Positions 11,421 to 22,617 of a DNA stretch of 64,000 nucleotides are shown piece after piece (position 1 is the stretch's first letter; every line of letters begins with the position of its first letter). The stretch lies in NCBI GenBank assembly GCA_030141605.1, contig JAQGDQ010000172.1, positions 248,001-312,000 on the forward strand, read 5' to 3'. The notes beneath the pieces were generated by a model that saw only the letters and a list, made by a program, of their open reading frames with translations, searched no databases and was not told the DNA's origin. The translations under genes and the position numbers were made by a program. This DNA is from Tubiluchus corallicola. Lineage: Eukaryota > Priapulida > Priapulimorpha > Priapulimorphida > Tubiluchidae.

Positions 11421-11425
11421 GTGCT

Positions 11426-12295
11426 TTATATTCTGTAATGAAGATCATGAACTGGTTGACTTCTTTATCGGTTCGCTGCAATAACTTAGAAACTACTAAA
11501 GCTGTAAACTCATTATTAACATCATTTATTTTCGAACACATATGTACAGTTAAGTTACATAAGTGCTTCAATTAAAAGAAATTAGTAGGCTAATAGTAAA
11601 GTAAAAATAAATATTAAACACTGACAACAACAACAAAAAAACAAGCACGGATATTATTTACATACAAGAAGACAAAGCAATTAATTTAAAAAGATGCTAC
11701 ATATTCTAAAATCTCTCTCAATTGATACTTTGATAAAAAATTAATATTCCTGTTTTCAATACAATTTATACAATCTTTTGCTAAGTTTATTGTCGCTAGC
11801 TGCCTGGAACTTAACTCGCAACTTTTTACAGTTTTACGAGATAATACATGAAATATCTAAATGCATCTTCTAGGGTAACATAATTTTCTATAACAATTTT
11901 ATACAAGTTGAAACCCATTATTAAGTTTACGTTATATAATGTATGTTTGGCTATAAAGTTAATTATCGAGTTACTACTATTTATACATAGCTGAAAGAAT
12001 TTAAAAGTGCTTACGTGACTGAACGGTAGCAACAACATGGGACAAAATGATGGTTTTGCCCCCTCTAAGCGGCAGTTCCCATAATTTACGGATAGCTATA
12101 TTCCAAGCGATATCAATAAAATGTATTTTCGAATTATTTAACCTCCAACTCTGGCAATCGTATTAACTTTCACAGCCGAAAGCTAATGTGTCGTAATACC
12201 TAAAGTGCAATTTCAGCTCGGTGGTTACTGGTTTTTAATAATTTGTTATTATAGTCTAAACTTCTTTCAACGCACTTTTTTCCGCTATCCGATAT
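11426..12295 (-). mobile_element. Tc1/mariner-like relic, right part (split by LTR element)
   Basis: Continuation of 2283-2932. Its right end, TAGTCTAAACTTCTTTCAACGCAC near 12253, matches the right end of the related copy at 33945-33972 (TAGTCTAAACTTCTCTCTGCGCCACC). The interior is AT-rich and decayed; no transposase motif is readable here. The exact right boundary is uncertain. Confidence 0.45.
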
Positions 12296-12684
12296 AATTT
12301 GAAAGTCCATTAGGTTCTTAAAATACGTTTTGCTTCAAACTTTGTTTAAATCTTGAAATTCTATAACTGAAATCAACATCCATAACTTACTATAAGAAAA
12401 CAAAATTGTGATTTTTTAACAACTAGACGATTGTGTTCGTAAAATTATGTGGCTAACATCAATAGCTTTTTGCATTCGTGAGGTCAAAACAACAGATGGT
12501 CAAATCTAGTAACTAATGGCGCAGTTTAAACAGCAAACGAATGTTGTATTTTTGTTTTTGTGGAATCGGTGTCTTTTTGTTTGGTAACAAATAAATGCTT
12601 TCATTTATGTTATTTTCATAGATTTCTGTAACGAATTTGTGATTTACGAGCAGTTGCAATGTAAATAGCGTGTTGCAACATTTT
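12296..12684. other. non-coding spacer
   Basis: AT-rich sequence between the Tc1/mariner-like relic and the foldback-like repeat. A 60-codon minus frame at 12513-12695 has no recognisable content. Confidence 0.5.
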
Positions 12685-13995
12685 GAGACGAACATTTGGA
12701 CTCAGGACGTTTCGTCACACGACTGAACACAAAGGTCAATTGGACACAAGGCGATTTCGACACATAATATGGACGCAAAGCGATTTGAACACACAGGTCA
12801 TTTGGGTACAAGGCAATTTGGACAACAACTTACATTGACACGCATTGTAATTCTCACTCATTATATAATTTATACCTGTGAAAAAATGCAGTCACCGTCA
12901 TATCATGGGGGTTTAAATTGTAACATGTTGTTATCTGATCTTTTGCTAACTAGTAATGAGTCATAATTCGTTTAGCAGCGTCGGTTAATTGCAGCACGAG
13001 TTTTTGTACCCGAATATTTTAAAATTAATACGCTTTGAAGTTGACCCACATCTTATCAGTATAACTCAACCATAAAAACCTCTTATAATACCTAATACAT
13101 AACATAATGTCCGTATGGCTGTAACGAAAATGCCGAAATTTATTAATTATCTGCGGGAACTGTGACTGAGTCTGAGAAAGTTCTTTATCACATGACAATG
13201 CGCGAACTAGAAAATTTTTTGCTGCCCATTTTACTAACTTATAAAGAAAAATCTTCTCCTGCCGTCCTTAATCACTTAATCTTGATCAGACCCTAAACAG
13301 TTTACGTATATTTCATCATTATCACACTTAATTGCACATTAGATTTCGGTTTTTCAGATCGGCGTGAAAAGTTTTAGCATGAAATTTCGCGCATTCGTCC
13401 CAATTGCTTTACAACAATCGCAACTGTCGCTCTTGCCACATCCGGATGTCCACATACTATGAAAACGCCTTAAAATTAACATACTTCTTGACCTGCAGAC
13501 TGCAGGAACTGTTGGCGGAGTTGGATTCGAAGTAGCAAGAAAAAGAATATTTCCAAATAGATAATAAATCATCCAAATCGAATCCAAATGGTATCTTTGG
13601 TGTCTAAACAGTTAATGTGTCCACATTATCTAAATATCCATGAAAAACCTAGTGTCCAAATGGCTTATGTGTCCAAAACCCTAGTGTCAAACAGTTATGT
13701 TTCTAAATAACCTTTGTGTTCGAATCACCCTGTGTACAAAAGTCCTATGTGTCCAAATGTCCTTGTGTCCAGATGTGATATGGATCCAAATTACCATGTG
13801 TCCAAATGTCCTATGTATCCAAATATCCTTGTATCCAAATGTCCTATGTGTTCAAATTACCTTGCGTCCAAGTGTCCTGCGTTCTAAATGGTCTATGTGT
13901 CCAAATGTCCTGTATCCAAAATACCTAGTGTCCATATAACCTATGTGTCGAAAATGTCTGTGTCAAAACAGCTTGTGTCCAAAATCCCTGTAACC
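12685..13995. repeat. foldback-like element: inverted arrays of a 16-17 bp repeat
   Basis: 12685-12830 carries about eight degenerate units of the form GGACACAAGGCGATTT. 13600-13995 carries roughly twenty units of the form GTGTCCAAATGTCCTAT, the reverse complement of the same consensus. The arms flank about 770 bp of unique AT-rich sequence with no readable gene. Tandemly repeated inverted arms are the architecture of foldback (FB-like) transposons. No target duplication was identified, so the element's ends are approximate. Confidence 0.55.
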
Positions 13996-14235
13996 GTAAA
14001 AACGCACTTCTGAGCATCGTAAAATGATATTGCCCGAAATTGTAGTTACAAGCAAAAGTTTCCAGTTCATAAATTTGAAGAGCGAAAACGGTAAAGTATT
14101 CAAATACAATAGACTTGGAAAAACTATTACGTACATTGAATAAGTTTATATTACACTGAAATAAATCGAGCTTTTGCTTGTCAAACTCTCACACATTTGT
14201 ATTACAATTTTGAATAATTATGGATTATTTGCTTT

Positions 14236-14600
14236 CTTGAACCATTCACATTCTTTTGTTGAACCGCTCACATTCACTTGTTGCACCATTCACATTCATT
14301 TGCTGAGCCATTCACATTCACTTATTGAACCATTCACATTCACTTGTTGAACCATTCACATTCACTTGTTGATCCGTTCAAATTCACTTGTTGATCTGTT
14401 CACATTTATTTGCTGAACTGTTCACATTCATTTGTTGAGCCATTCACATTCACTTGTTGAGCCGCTCACATTCACTTGTTGAACCATTCACATTTGTTTG
14501 TTGAACCATTCACATTCACTTGTTAGACAATTCACATTCACTTGTTTAGCCATTCACATTTGCTTGTTGAACCGTTCACACGTTCACATTAATTTGTTGA
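14236..14600. repeat. 22-bp minisatellite
   Basis: About 16 imperfect head-to-tail copies of CATTCACATTCACTTGTTGAAC. Units vary at a few positions (ACC/GCC/TCC, ACT/ATT) and are contiguous, with no unique spacers, so this is a tandem repeat and not a spacer array. Confidence 0.9.
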
Positions 14601-15379
14601 GACTTTTTGTCATATCAGTATTTCATAAGAATTAATACACGTTGCTACACTGAAGTCCTAGCAGTTTACTTTTTTCACCCACGAAAACGCCACTAATCCC
14701 AATGTTTCACAATAATGTCTTCACCGACACATTTTTTTCTTTGTTTTAACTTTGCGTTACTACAAATATGCTCAATAGCTTCTCATGTCTTTTAGGGACA
14801 ATTCAGATGTCGTGTGAGCTGTAGACCAGAGATAAGGTTTGAACTTGAACCTCCCTTACGAAGCAGAGCATTGTGTTTACAATTATTACATTAAGTTTTA
14901 TTATTAAATTAATATTTTTCACTTTGTTTTTCATTTTAAGAGCACTAATATTTCATTTGCATATCTTTAATTTTTCATAATTTACTAAAATTTTCTTAAT
15001 GTCGTCCACAAACTGTTAAAAATCTTCATGTAAAACAAAATTACATTTTTCCATTCGGTAAAATTGTAAAACCGCCATTTTGAATTATATTACTAAATGC
15101 AGCTACGCTCTTGTGATTAAGTATAGTCTTGTTGTCTGAGAGACTGCCTTTGAAAGAATTTTTAATTTTAAACCAAAAGGGAGTGCAGCACTCTCTTTGA
15201 TTTTGAAAATACCTTTTTGATCATCACAAATTTGTTCATTAATGGGTTCTATACAAAAAATGGGTGTTTTGCAGTGAGTCTTTTTGTGAACGTTTAAGAA
15301 GTATTTAAATAGTAAAAAATATCATGAATAGTTCACACTTTGTTTGCTAAACACAATAACAGCAATTCAAGGCCGACAC
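14601..15379. other. non-coding, AT-rich
   Basis: No gene, RNA or named repeat recognised on either strand. Confidence 0.5.
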
Positions 15380-15512
15380 TTAAGATCCCACTCGAGATTC
15401 GAACCAACATCTTTTGTCTCAAGGTACCCCCGCAGAGGTACCTAGGGCCAACTTATTCAGTTTCTAAACTACTATCATCTGTGTACTACTACCTCACCGC
15501 TTGGCTACGAGT
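15380..15512 (-). repeat. tRNA-derived SINE-like head
   Basis: On the minus strand an A-box-like TAGCCAAGCGGTGAGG (about 15507-15492) is followed by a B-box-like GGTTCGAATCTCG (15405-15393). The two boxes are about 90 bp apart, too far for a simple tRNA, and no 7-bp acceptor stem closes the structure. It is therefore more likely a SINE or tRNA pseudogene than a working tRNA. Confidence 0.45.
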
Positions 15513-15639
15513 ACTAGTTTGGGAATTGTTGGAGGAAATCTGGTTAAAAAAAGTACAGAAAACAAACCCGGCGTCACAATTACTAACGCTTACGCCTCGG
15601 CTACGTTGCACTTTTGACTGCCATTTAACAATTTTGCAA

Positions 15640-15720
15640 CAAAGGTTAAACCTTTTAATAGTTTTTTCAGCATCAACCAAAAAATAATTATTGTACAACT
15701 CTTTGACACTGGTAAACATA
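15640..15720. repeat. dispersed repeat, copy A
   Basis: Shares CAAAGGTTAAACCTTTTAAT and the downstream ATTGTACAA..CTCTTT with 22030-22115. It is probably a fragment of one interspersed family, class unknown. Confidence 0.35.
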
Positions 15721-15949
15721 GCGTGTTACTAAAGTTTGTGCATTTTAATTGCGGGCAAAACGTACGTGTATGCGTACATACGCGCATGAGTTCTGCATAC
15801 CTGCTATATGTGTACGCGCGTGTGTGCATGATGCGCACGAGGTATATTGATAAATATAAATATATTGATAGCGTTCAAAAGTTACGAGCATTGAGAATAA
15901 TCTTAAATTGTAGTATCCGAGATTGCCATGTAAATGTAATGGGATGTAT

Positions 15950-16556
15950 AACGAATTATAATTAATGAAAGTAAAGCAGAGAAGAGATTATCTGAAAGAA
16001 ATAATGATGCACAAATGTTTAAATAATGCTGCTGAAGTCAGAACTTTCAATTTACCACAATTGCTCATAACCGTGTCACAAGGTCACAATTACTGTTATC
16101 TAATCAGTTATATACAAATGTTGTTAAGCTTGAGCATCGTAAGCGTACATTTTCATACTCAGGGGCTATGCTTTGGAATATTCTTTCAAATTATATGAAG
16201 GACACAGCATCTTTAGATACTTTCAAAAGATTTGCTAAAACTTATTTTTTGTGTATTGAATACCCTAATGTCAGATATAAGTTACAGTTATTTATCTTGT
16301 TACTTGATTTATTTTGTAATTGACTTAATTTTATGTTTCTTTTAATGATAGTTATTATTATTTTTACGACCTGATAATTATTTTATTGTGTTAGAAAATC
16401 ATAAATGCAGCCTGTTTTAATGTATTTGCATGAGTGGTATGTATATATCTGTACATATGTATATATTTGTAAATAATTGAGGGCTTTCTTGAAAAGCAGT
16501 GCTAAGCTCTGAAGTAGCTATCCTCATAAAATATTACTATAAATAAATAAATAAAA
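15950..16556 (+). mobile_element. LINE 3' relic with AAATAAATAAATAAA tail
   Basis: With frame changes the plus strand reads as the C-terminal end of a CR1/jockey-type LINE reverse transcriptase protein: R-R-D-Y-L-K-E then H-K-C-L-N (about 15980-16025), later R-T-F-S-Y-S-G-A then L-W-N (about 16145-16175) and F-K-R-F-A-K. It ends in an (AAAT)n tail at about 16537-16556, the normal 3' end of such elements. It is 5'-truncated and dead. The clade is inference. Confidence 0.6.
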
Positions 16557-16734
16557 ACCCAATCCTTTGCATTCCAGACTAGTTTTTGTAAAAAAGAAGT
16601 AGGCTAGCAGCAGAACCTAATGTGATCTTTCACTAAACTCTGCTCACAATGCGATATTTACAATGTTATTGAGAAGCTTGCGCTAAGTAGGCCTACGTCT
16701 ATGTACACGTATTCATTACATTAAGCTATTGCAG

Positions 16735-16742
16735 TATAAAAA
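16735..16742 (+). promoter_or_regulatory. candidate TATA box, deiminase paralogue 1 (distal)
   Basis: TATAAAAA lies 30 bp upstream of a possible 5' non-coding exon (about 16765-16851) ending in AAG|GTAATC. Splicing to the acceptor TTTTCAG at 18199-18205 would place the ATG 13 nt inside the next exon. A second TATA box at 18017 is an alternative. Confidence 0.35.
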
Positions 16743-18016
16743 GAAGTAGGACCAATTTGCACAAGAGACAAGCTGAAGTTGAGAGTCCCTCGTCTAACAC
16801 ACGAAGCAGTTAGCAATTGTACCTTAAGTGAAGTTAACATCAACAACTAAGGTAATCTTTTTTTACTTCGACTTGCTTAGATTGTGCGAGATTGAACAAG
16901 CTGCTTTAGAATTTCTTTTTACATTTAATAAGCATAGATTGAGTGTCTATGTAAAAATCATACAAATATAATACAGTGCGTGTTTTCAGTGTTCTCACAC
17001 AAATTAAAATTTAATAAGCTACTGTATTTCTAAATCCGTTTTAAGAATACTAGTTATAGGAGGGAATGACTGCACGATTTATAAATTTTTGAAACCACAC
17101 CTTACCAAAAATTAATACTTGTTTGTGTTTTTCATCACTTCCAAGTAACCTTGAAATTCATATTATTAACAATTAATTAGTTACCCGCGGATCATTCAAA
17201 GATAAAAATTAATTAAAAAAATATTTTATTAGTTAGTACCAGCTTCCGCGTAAGTAACTAACACTTTTTGATTTATTAGTCTGGTGAATAAACTAATAGG
17301 ATATAATGAAGACCTGTCAATATATCAAGCGGCTGTGCTTGCAAGTGAGAGCAGTAGAAGTCATTGTGGCGACGTAAAATTAAGAAGCAACAAAGTAGGG
17401 TGTGCGGTGTTCCACATAAATATTTTCATGCAGTATATTTAATGGTAGACGCCTTCAAGAATGACAGACGTTGTCCAGGTCTGTAAAATAATTAAGTAAT
17501 CTAGAAAATGTATATATGTAGTGACATCATTATAATTTTCCAGTTTATATGTTTTACCAAATACATCGTGTATGTAAAATTAGGTTACATGTTTAGATAT
17601 TTAGATACTTGTTGATTTATTCAGCATAACAATGTAATTGCAACATATGTTCACAAGAGACCAACAATAGATAAAAATAGACATTGTAGTTGCTGCATAG
17701 CACCCAAGTACTATCATTCAAAACAGTAAAATAGTTGAATGTGAGCGAAAAACATCCGTAATAAAACCGGATCAACCTGTAATATGATCCTCACTCATAC
17801 AGATTTACAATTGGAATGTATTAAAGCCCTACTATCGCAACAAACAAACAAATAATCATTTGTGGACTAAAAATGTCAAACCTGCCACCAACATTTGATA
17901 TTTGAAATGTAAATAACCAATATCAAAAATTAGGTTTCTAATAGAGTAATTATTGGTCTTTTTTGTTACTTTAGTTGAGGACACCCCCTTAAGGTCTGCC
18001 AGCTGATGCTGCCATT

Positions 18017-18025
18017 ATATAAAAG
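18017..18025 (+). promoter_or_regulatory. candidate TATA box, deiminase paralogue 1 (proximal)
   Basis: TATATAAAA about 200 bp upstream of the ATG at 18219. If used, transcription would start near 18047 without a 5' intron, and the splice-acceptor-like TTTTCAG just before the ATG would be unused or serve trans-splicing. Confidence 0.4.
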
Positions 18026-18218
18026 ACTACTCATCCGTCACATGCTTATAGCTACATTGTACAATGTTTAGTGGTCAAACAGCATGTTCTTGATAAAGTG
18101 GTTATTTTGCCACAAGCTGTCTGACTGTTATTGTTTTCATCTGTTTACACGGTTGTCACCGCCATCGTAATTAACAATTAAACGGATTTTATTTTCATTT
18201 TTCAGTGCTCCGTTAATC

Positions 18219-19355
18219 ATGGTGGTAAATTTGCTAGTCGTAGCTGTGGCTGCACTACTAACAATGGTTGCAGGATACACCAATGACGAGAGTGATCCGA
18301 CACGTCATTTGATTGTTTTGTCTCCTCCAAAACATAAAGATCCATACTATGACATACAACATAATGTTGCTGCAGACATCGTCAATTTCCAGATTTCTTA
18401 TGCTAAACAGATTATGGGCAGAGATAACGTGGTCATCGTCGGAGACAATGATGGCCTTCAGCCTTTCCGAAATGCAGGCATTCCCGAAGATATCCTTCTG
18501 GTGGTGAAGAATCCGATGGAAGATATTTGGATGAGAGATTTTACAACCATTAATCCATACAGTCCATTTCAGCTGCGGTACACAGCAGATGCACAAGCTA
18601 GTTCTGACAACACTGAGGCAGAAGCTCAGCAAATTGCTGATTACGTTCAAAGTCATTTCATAAATACGTTTTGGTTAATGGGTCTCACATTTCCTTACAA
18701 TGGCAATTTGGTAATTGATGGTGGGAACGTAGTGGATAATTACATAGACAAGATCATAGTAACGTCTAAATTCTCAACAGATAATAGGATTGACAATAAT
18801 GAAGCAGTTGAAAAAATGCAAGGCTTTTACGTAGGCGAAGAAGGTAGCATTGTCAATGTTGCAGTTATTCCACGTGATCCAAATGACCCTTTAGGCCATG
18901 CTGACGGTATGGTGTCATTTATAGATGACGACGTCATTGCTATAGCCGATTTGAACTATGGTGGTCAAAATTTAGTCCAAGGAACTAGACAAGCATTACT
19001 CAATGCATTTGATGGTATCACACTCGTTAATATGAAAGATCTTGGCTATGAAGAAGGACCAGATCCAAACTTCTCTTCTGCTTGTGGTATAAGCGTGAAT
19101 GCTGTACTTACGGAAAATTACCTGTATCTTCCTGTTTTTGGAGAAGAAGGTAACCCAGAGGTGGTGAAGTTAGTCAAAGATAATACTAACAAAATAGTTG
19201 TACCAGTTAATGCTGATGGCGTATGCACTATGGGTGGAAGTGTTCGATGCCTCTCTTGGCAGCAAACTGGCAAGAATGCTAAAATAATCATACAAAAAGC
19301 ACGTCAAACCAATGCCAACAATGTTTTTGACAACCCTCTTCCTGGCGTCTATTAG
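18219..19355 (+). CDS. secreted PAD_porph/agmatine-deiminase-family enzyme, paralogue 1
   Basis: 378-residue single-exon protein of the bacterial-type deiminase fold (Pfam PAD_porph: agmatine deiminase and Porphyromonas-type peptidylarginine deiminase). Such enzymes hydrolyse a guanidino group to a ureido group plus ammonia. Signal peptide: hydrophobic residues 3-18, likely cut before Y-T-N-D-E. Motifs: W-M-R-D with D107, D-G-G-N near 168, G-H-A-D-G with H227 and D229, and the C-terminal G-G-S-V-R-C with candidate nucleophile C344. The Asp/His/Asp/Cys set and spacing fit an active enzyme; the substrate (agmatine, peptidyl-arginine or other) cannot be told. TTTTCAG ends 13 nt upstream of the ATG, suggesting a 5' UTR intron or trans-splice site. 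Paralogue at 25515. Confidence 0.88.
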   Translation: MVVNLLVVAVAALLTMVAGYTNDESDPTRHLIVLSPPKHKDPYYDIQHNVAADIVNFQISYAKQIMGRDNVVIVGDNDGLQPFRNAGIPEDILLVVKNPMEDIWMRDFTTINPYSPFQLRYTADAQASSDNTEAEAQQIADYVQSHFINTFWLMGLTFPYNGNLVIDGGNVVDNYIDKIIVTSKFSTDNRIDNNEAVEKMQGFYVGEEGSIVNVAVIPRDPNDPLGHADGMVSFIDDDVIAIADLNYGGQNLVQGTRQALLNAFDGITLVNMKDLGYEEGPDPNFSSACGISVNAVLTENYLYLPVFGEEGNPEVVKLVKDNTNKIVVPVNADGVCTMGGSVRCLSWQQTGKNAKIIIQKARQTNANNVFDNPLPGVY

Positions 19356-22019
19356 AAAGAATTGATAACATGTAATGATCCGTGGTTTTTATTTTTTTAA
19401 TTATTAGCTTTCTATCATCTTAGCCTGTCGCCAGAATTCAGGGCCTTTTTGGTTTATTATTCCTTTTCCTGTTACGTCCTCAACCCCAGGAACGCATTGA
19501 TTTATCGATGAAATTGTTAAGCATTTTGACCTACAACGTAGTTTGGCCAGCTCTTTATTACAGTTCTTTAATTCTTCTGCCCGTCGACTCCTTCCCCTAT
19601 TAGCCTACCAAGCTCGTAAATGAAATAATAAATAATACAATAGTGTAGCGTGGTAGTTTATTGGTATATTACCGAGAGGAGTAACAACTATAATTTATAG
19701 TTTCTACCACTAACGTAAAGCCAGGTCTCAATCGCAGGTATCGGACAAATAAACAACTCGCAATTGTGTTAGAATGCTTCAGAAAACGGATTTTGAAAAA
19801 TGATATCTGTCAAATCAGTTGAACGAAACAACTTTGTGATGTTGAATATAAACTCAGGCCGCTTTTACATAGATTAAAGGTGTTACACATATTAAAAATC
19901 CAATCTGAATAAAGGGAAAACTCAAATAAGTTTTGAGAATTTGCTAGTCGGGGTGCTATAGTTTTATTTTTTCATAAGTTAGCTTTTCAATTTAGATTTG
20001 CCTCATTAGGGATAAGGGAGTGGATGGTACTACAGAGACTGCCATGCCAGTGCACTGTATTTTAAAACTACATCTAACTATTTTGAGAATACTCCGAAAA
20101 AACACGTAGTGAGAAGAGAGTGTAACAGGATTTCTGCATCTTTGCATCTTTTCTGTGTTATAATCAGCAACTTATTTGAGATGTCAGCCCGTTGTAAGCC
20201 TTGATAATTTCATATCACAGGATGAAAGCAACTCTTTCAGTTCTTGAAAGAATTTAGACAAACATCCAATTTCAGTCTTTTTGTATGTTTACTGATTGTA
20301 GTTTGTAGGTAGTGACGCGAACGATACGCTTTTAAGACTTAGCTGGAATTTATTTGCTCAATAATAGTTCATTGTGAAGTTTTATTGGTATTTTCATTTA
20401 AACAAAGCTTATTGCAATATGCTATCTTTAAAATTGTCATTGGCAGAATTTTAGAATTTGTCCTTATTAAAAAGTTCAGATAACTCAGTAACTATTCATT
20501 TGCACGTGTATTTTTGCAATGCAAGCGAAACCTTCAAAAGTACACCTGAAAAACATTGTGCAGCCTATTTAAACTGCAATGTACAGCTTGTAACCCAAGA
20601 CTCTATGTCATTTGTGTATTCATTTTATCAAATAACATTTTATTTCAATTCATGCGCCAGAAATTTTAAAAACACATTACAGTTTTCTTAAAAACAAAGT
20701 ACACCGTGTACACCGTACATTACAAGACTGAGGCTTGCGTAATTTTATAATACCTACATAATCACACAACTTGCCAAATGTAGAACTACAAAATATAACT
20801 AGTTAAAATATGGAAAAAACAAAACTACTTAACCTTTTGATAAGTTTGTTTACATCTTTTACTTATTACAATTACCTGCAATTGCGTAATGGGTGAATTA
20901 ATTACTACAAGAGAAAAGAATGCAGATGTATATCACAGTCGCCTCAGAAAATAACCTTAAGAAAAAGTAGCTATGCGCAATCACAAATATGCTGAGAAAA
21001 TTGTAATTTTTTATGCGGTTCGGCACTCTGCAAGGCGAAATCTGCCCTACTTAACGAGGATGAGTATGGCGGGATTGGAACTTTGCTAATTATAAAGGAT
21101 AATACTCTAACGCGTAACATTCGATCGGCAGGAGGATGTACACACGTTCTTCTTCAAGAAAAAAGAGTCTGTCAGTATGATAGGTGAAAGTGCCAAAAAG
21201 AATTTTCGTGGCAGTCACCAATCCATTCACTGACCAGATTCAGTACTGCCCAAGTTTGGTCATTAAGCATGTGCAGCGAACACTAAGGCATTTTGGTGTT
21301 CTCTTTTACACTGCAATTAAAACTGAAACATACTGAGAGTACGAATTTGATCAGGCATTTATGAAAAACACATTCAGAAAAATTTAACTACAGAGTTTTT
21401 TCTGATATTTCCACACTTTTTGGGAACTAAATCTTAAAAGTCACTACTGCAGGAAGAACCAATATTTTAACGCGAAATGATATCGCATGAAAATACTGCG
21501 AATGCGGCGCCAATTAAAATAGTATTAAATAAAGTGCTAGAACACGTCACAGCAAAGTGGACGCCAAACAAATTAATGGCCACGGGTGTCAAGAAAATGT
21601 GAACCGTCCACCACAGTTAAAACCAACTCTAAAACATGGAAACGTTAAATCAATAAAGAGCTCTTGTGAACAATAAATACTTGGATTACAAGTGTAGAAC
21701 CGACAAAACAGCAGACGATATTGATGATGAGGAAGAGTTTACTTATTAAAGCTCAGTCGATTATCCAACTGGCATTAGAATATGGAATTAGGCATTGCCA
21801 AAACTGTCAACTAGCAAATTCAAATGCTAAAGAAATTTTTACGTAGATTAATTCACTCGTTTCCAAATATGAACATTTCCCAACGAAATAACATTTCTCA
21901 CTAGATTCCGGTGATGACTGAGAAGATTTATTTGTCACCAAAGCTATAACAAGTACCAGAAAAACAATAATTAGAGCTTATGCTGTAATTACGATGCACT
22001 CTACTTTCTCATTGCTGTT
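19356..22019. other. intergenic between deiminase paralogues, part 1
   Basis: The 3' UTR of paralogue 1 lies at the left; an AATAAA-containing stretch near 19625-19635 is a possible poly(A) signal. At about 21005-21085 the minus strand reads like a SINE B box followed by a tail (GTTCCAATCCCGCC .. GGGCAGATTTCGCCTTGC), low confidence. Otherwise nothing recognised. Confidence 0.4.
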
Positions 22020-22024
22020 TCATA

Positions 22025-22120
22025 GTTTTGTTTCAAAGGTTAAGCCTCTTAATAGATTTTTACCTGCATACATTGAAAAAGCATTTATTGTACAAAAACT
22101 CTTTAGTAACTTTTGCTCGC
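22025..22120. repeat. dispersed repeat, copy B
   Basis: CAAAGGTTAAGCCTCTTAAT and the following ATTGTACAAAAACTCTTT match copy A at 15640-15720. Class unknown. Confidence 0.35.
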
Positions 22121-22500
22121 AGAAACTTATATGGAGATCTCTCAACAGCAAGAACCGTGTCGTGTAAAGCATACGCTGCCATATTACAATATCTACATCA
22201 AATGCTAAATGAATGTCGTGAAGTTTGGGCTTCACGATTCGCCCGCCATAAAGAAGCCATTGAATTGAATTGACGTGTAACTGTAGGAACTGTTTGGAGG
22301 AGTTGTTGAGGGGATAGGAAGGAAAAAAACTGAGGTAATGCGCTCTGGTAAAAAGAATAAATTTAGCATTACGGCGGAAGTAAAAATTCTCGTTTTTTTC
22401 GTTTTACTGTTGTCACAAAAGTCACCACGACAATGAAAAACTAATAAAAATAATTTTGTGCAACTTGTATTTTCAACAGTGCATTTAGTACAACAACCGT

Positions 22501-22617
22501 ACACTCGATTTGTTTTGTGCTGTTGCTGACAAGTGCAATCTAGTTTGCTTCAGAGCTACACTCGATGTGTTTTGTGCTGTTGTTGACAAGTGCAATCTAG
22601 TTTGCTTCAGAGCTACA
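22501..22617. repeat. tandem duplication, about 58-bp unit, two copies
   Basis: The block starting ACACTCGAT and ending TTCAGAGCTAC occurs twice in a row with only two or three differences (GATTTG/GATGTG, TTGCTG/TTGTTG). The near identity points to a recent local duplication. Confidence 0.85.

Noticed and set aside
13697-13939. 80-codon repetitive frame C-P-N-V-L-C-I-Q
   Set aside because: A translation of the short tandem repeat of the foldback-like array, not a protein gene.
14236-14600. Possible CRISPR-like array
   Set aside because: The units are contiguous 22-mers without unique spacers, in a eukaryotic genome.
15380-15512. Possible working tRNA gene
   Set aside because: Box spacing is about 90 bp and there is no acceptor-stem pairing; SINE-like head preferred.
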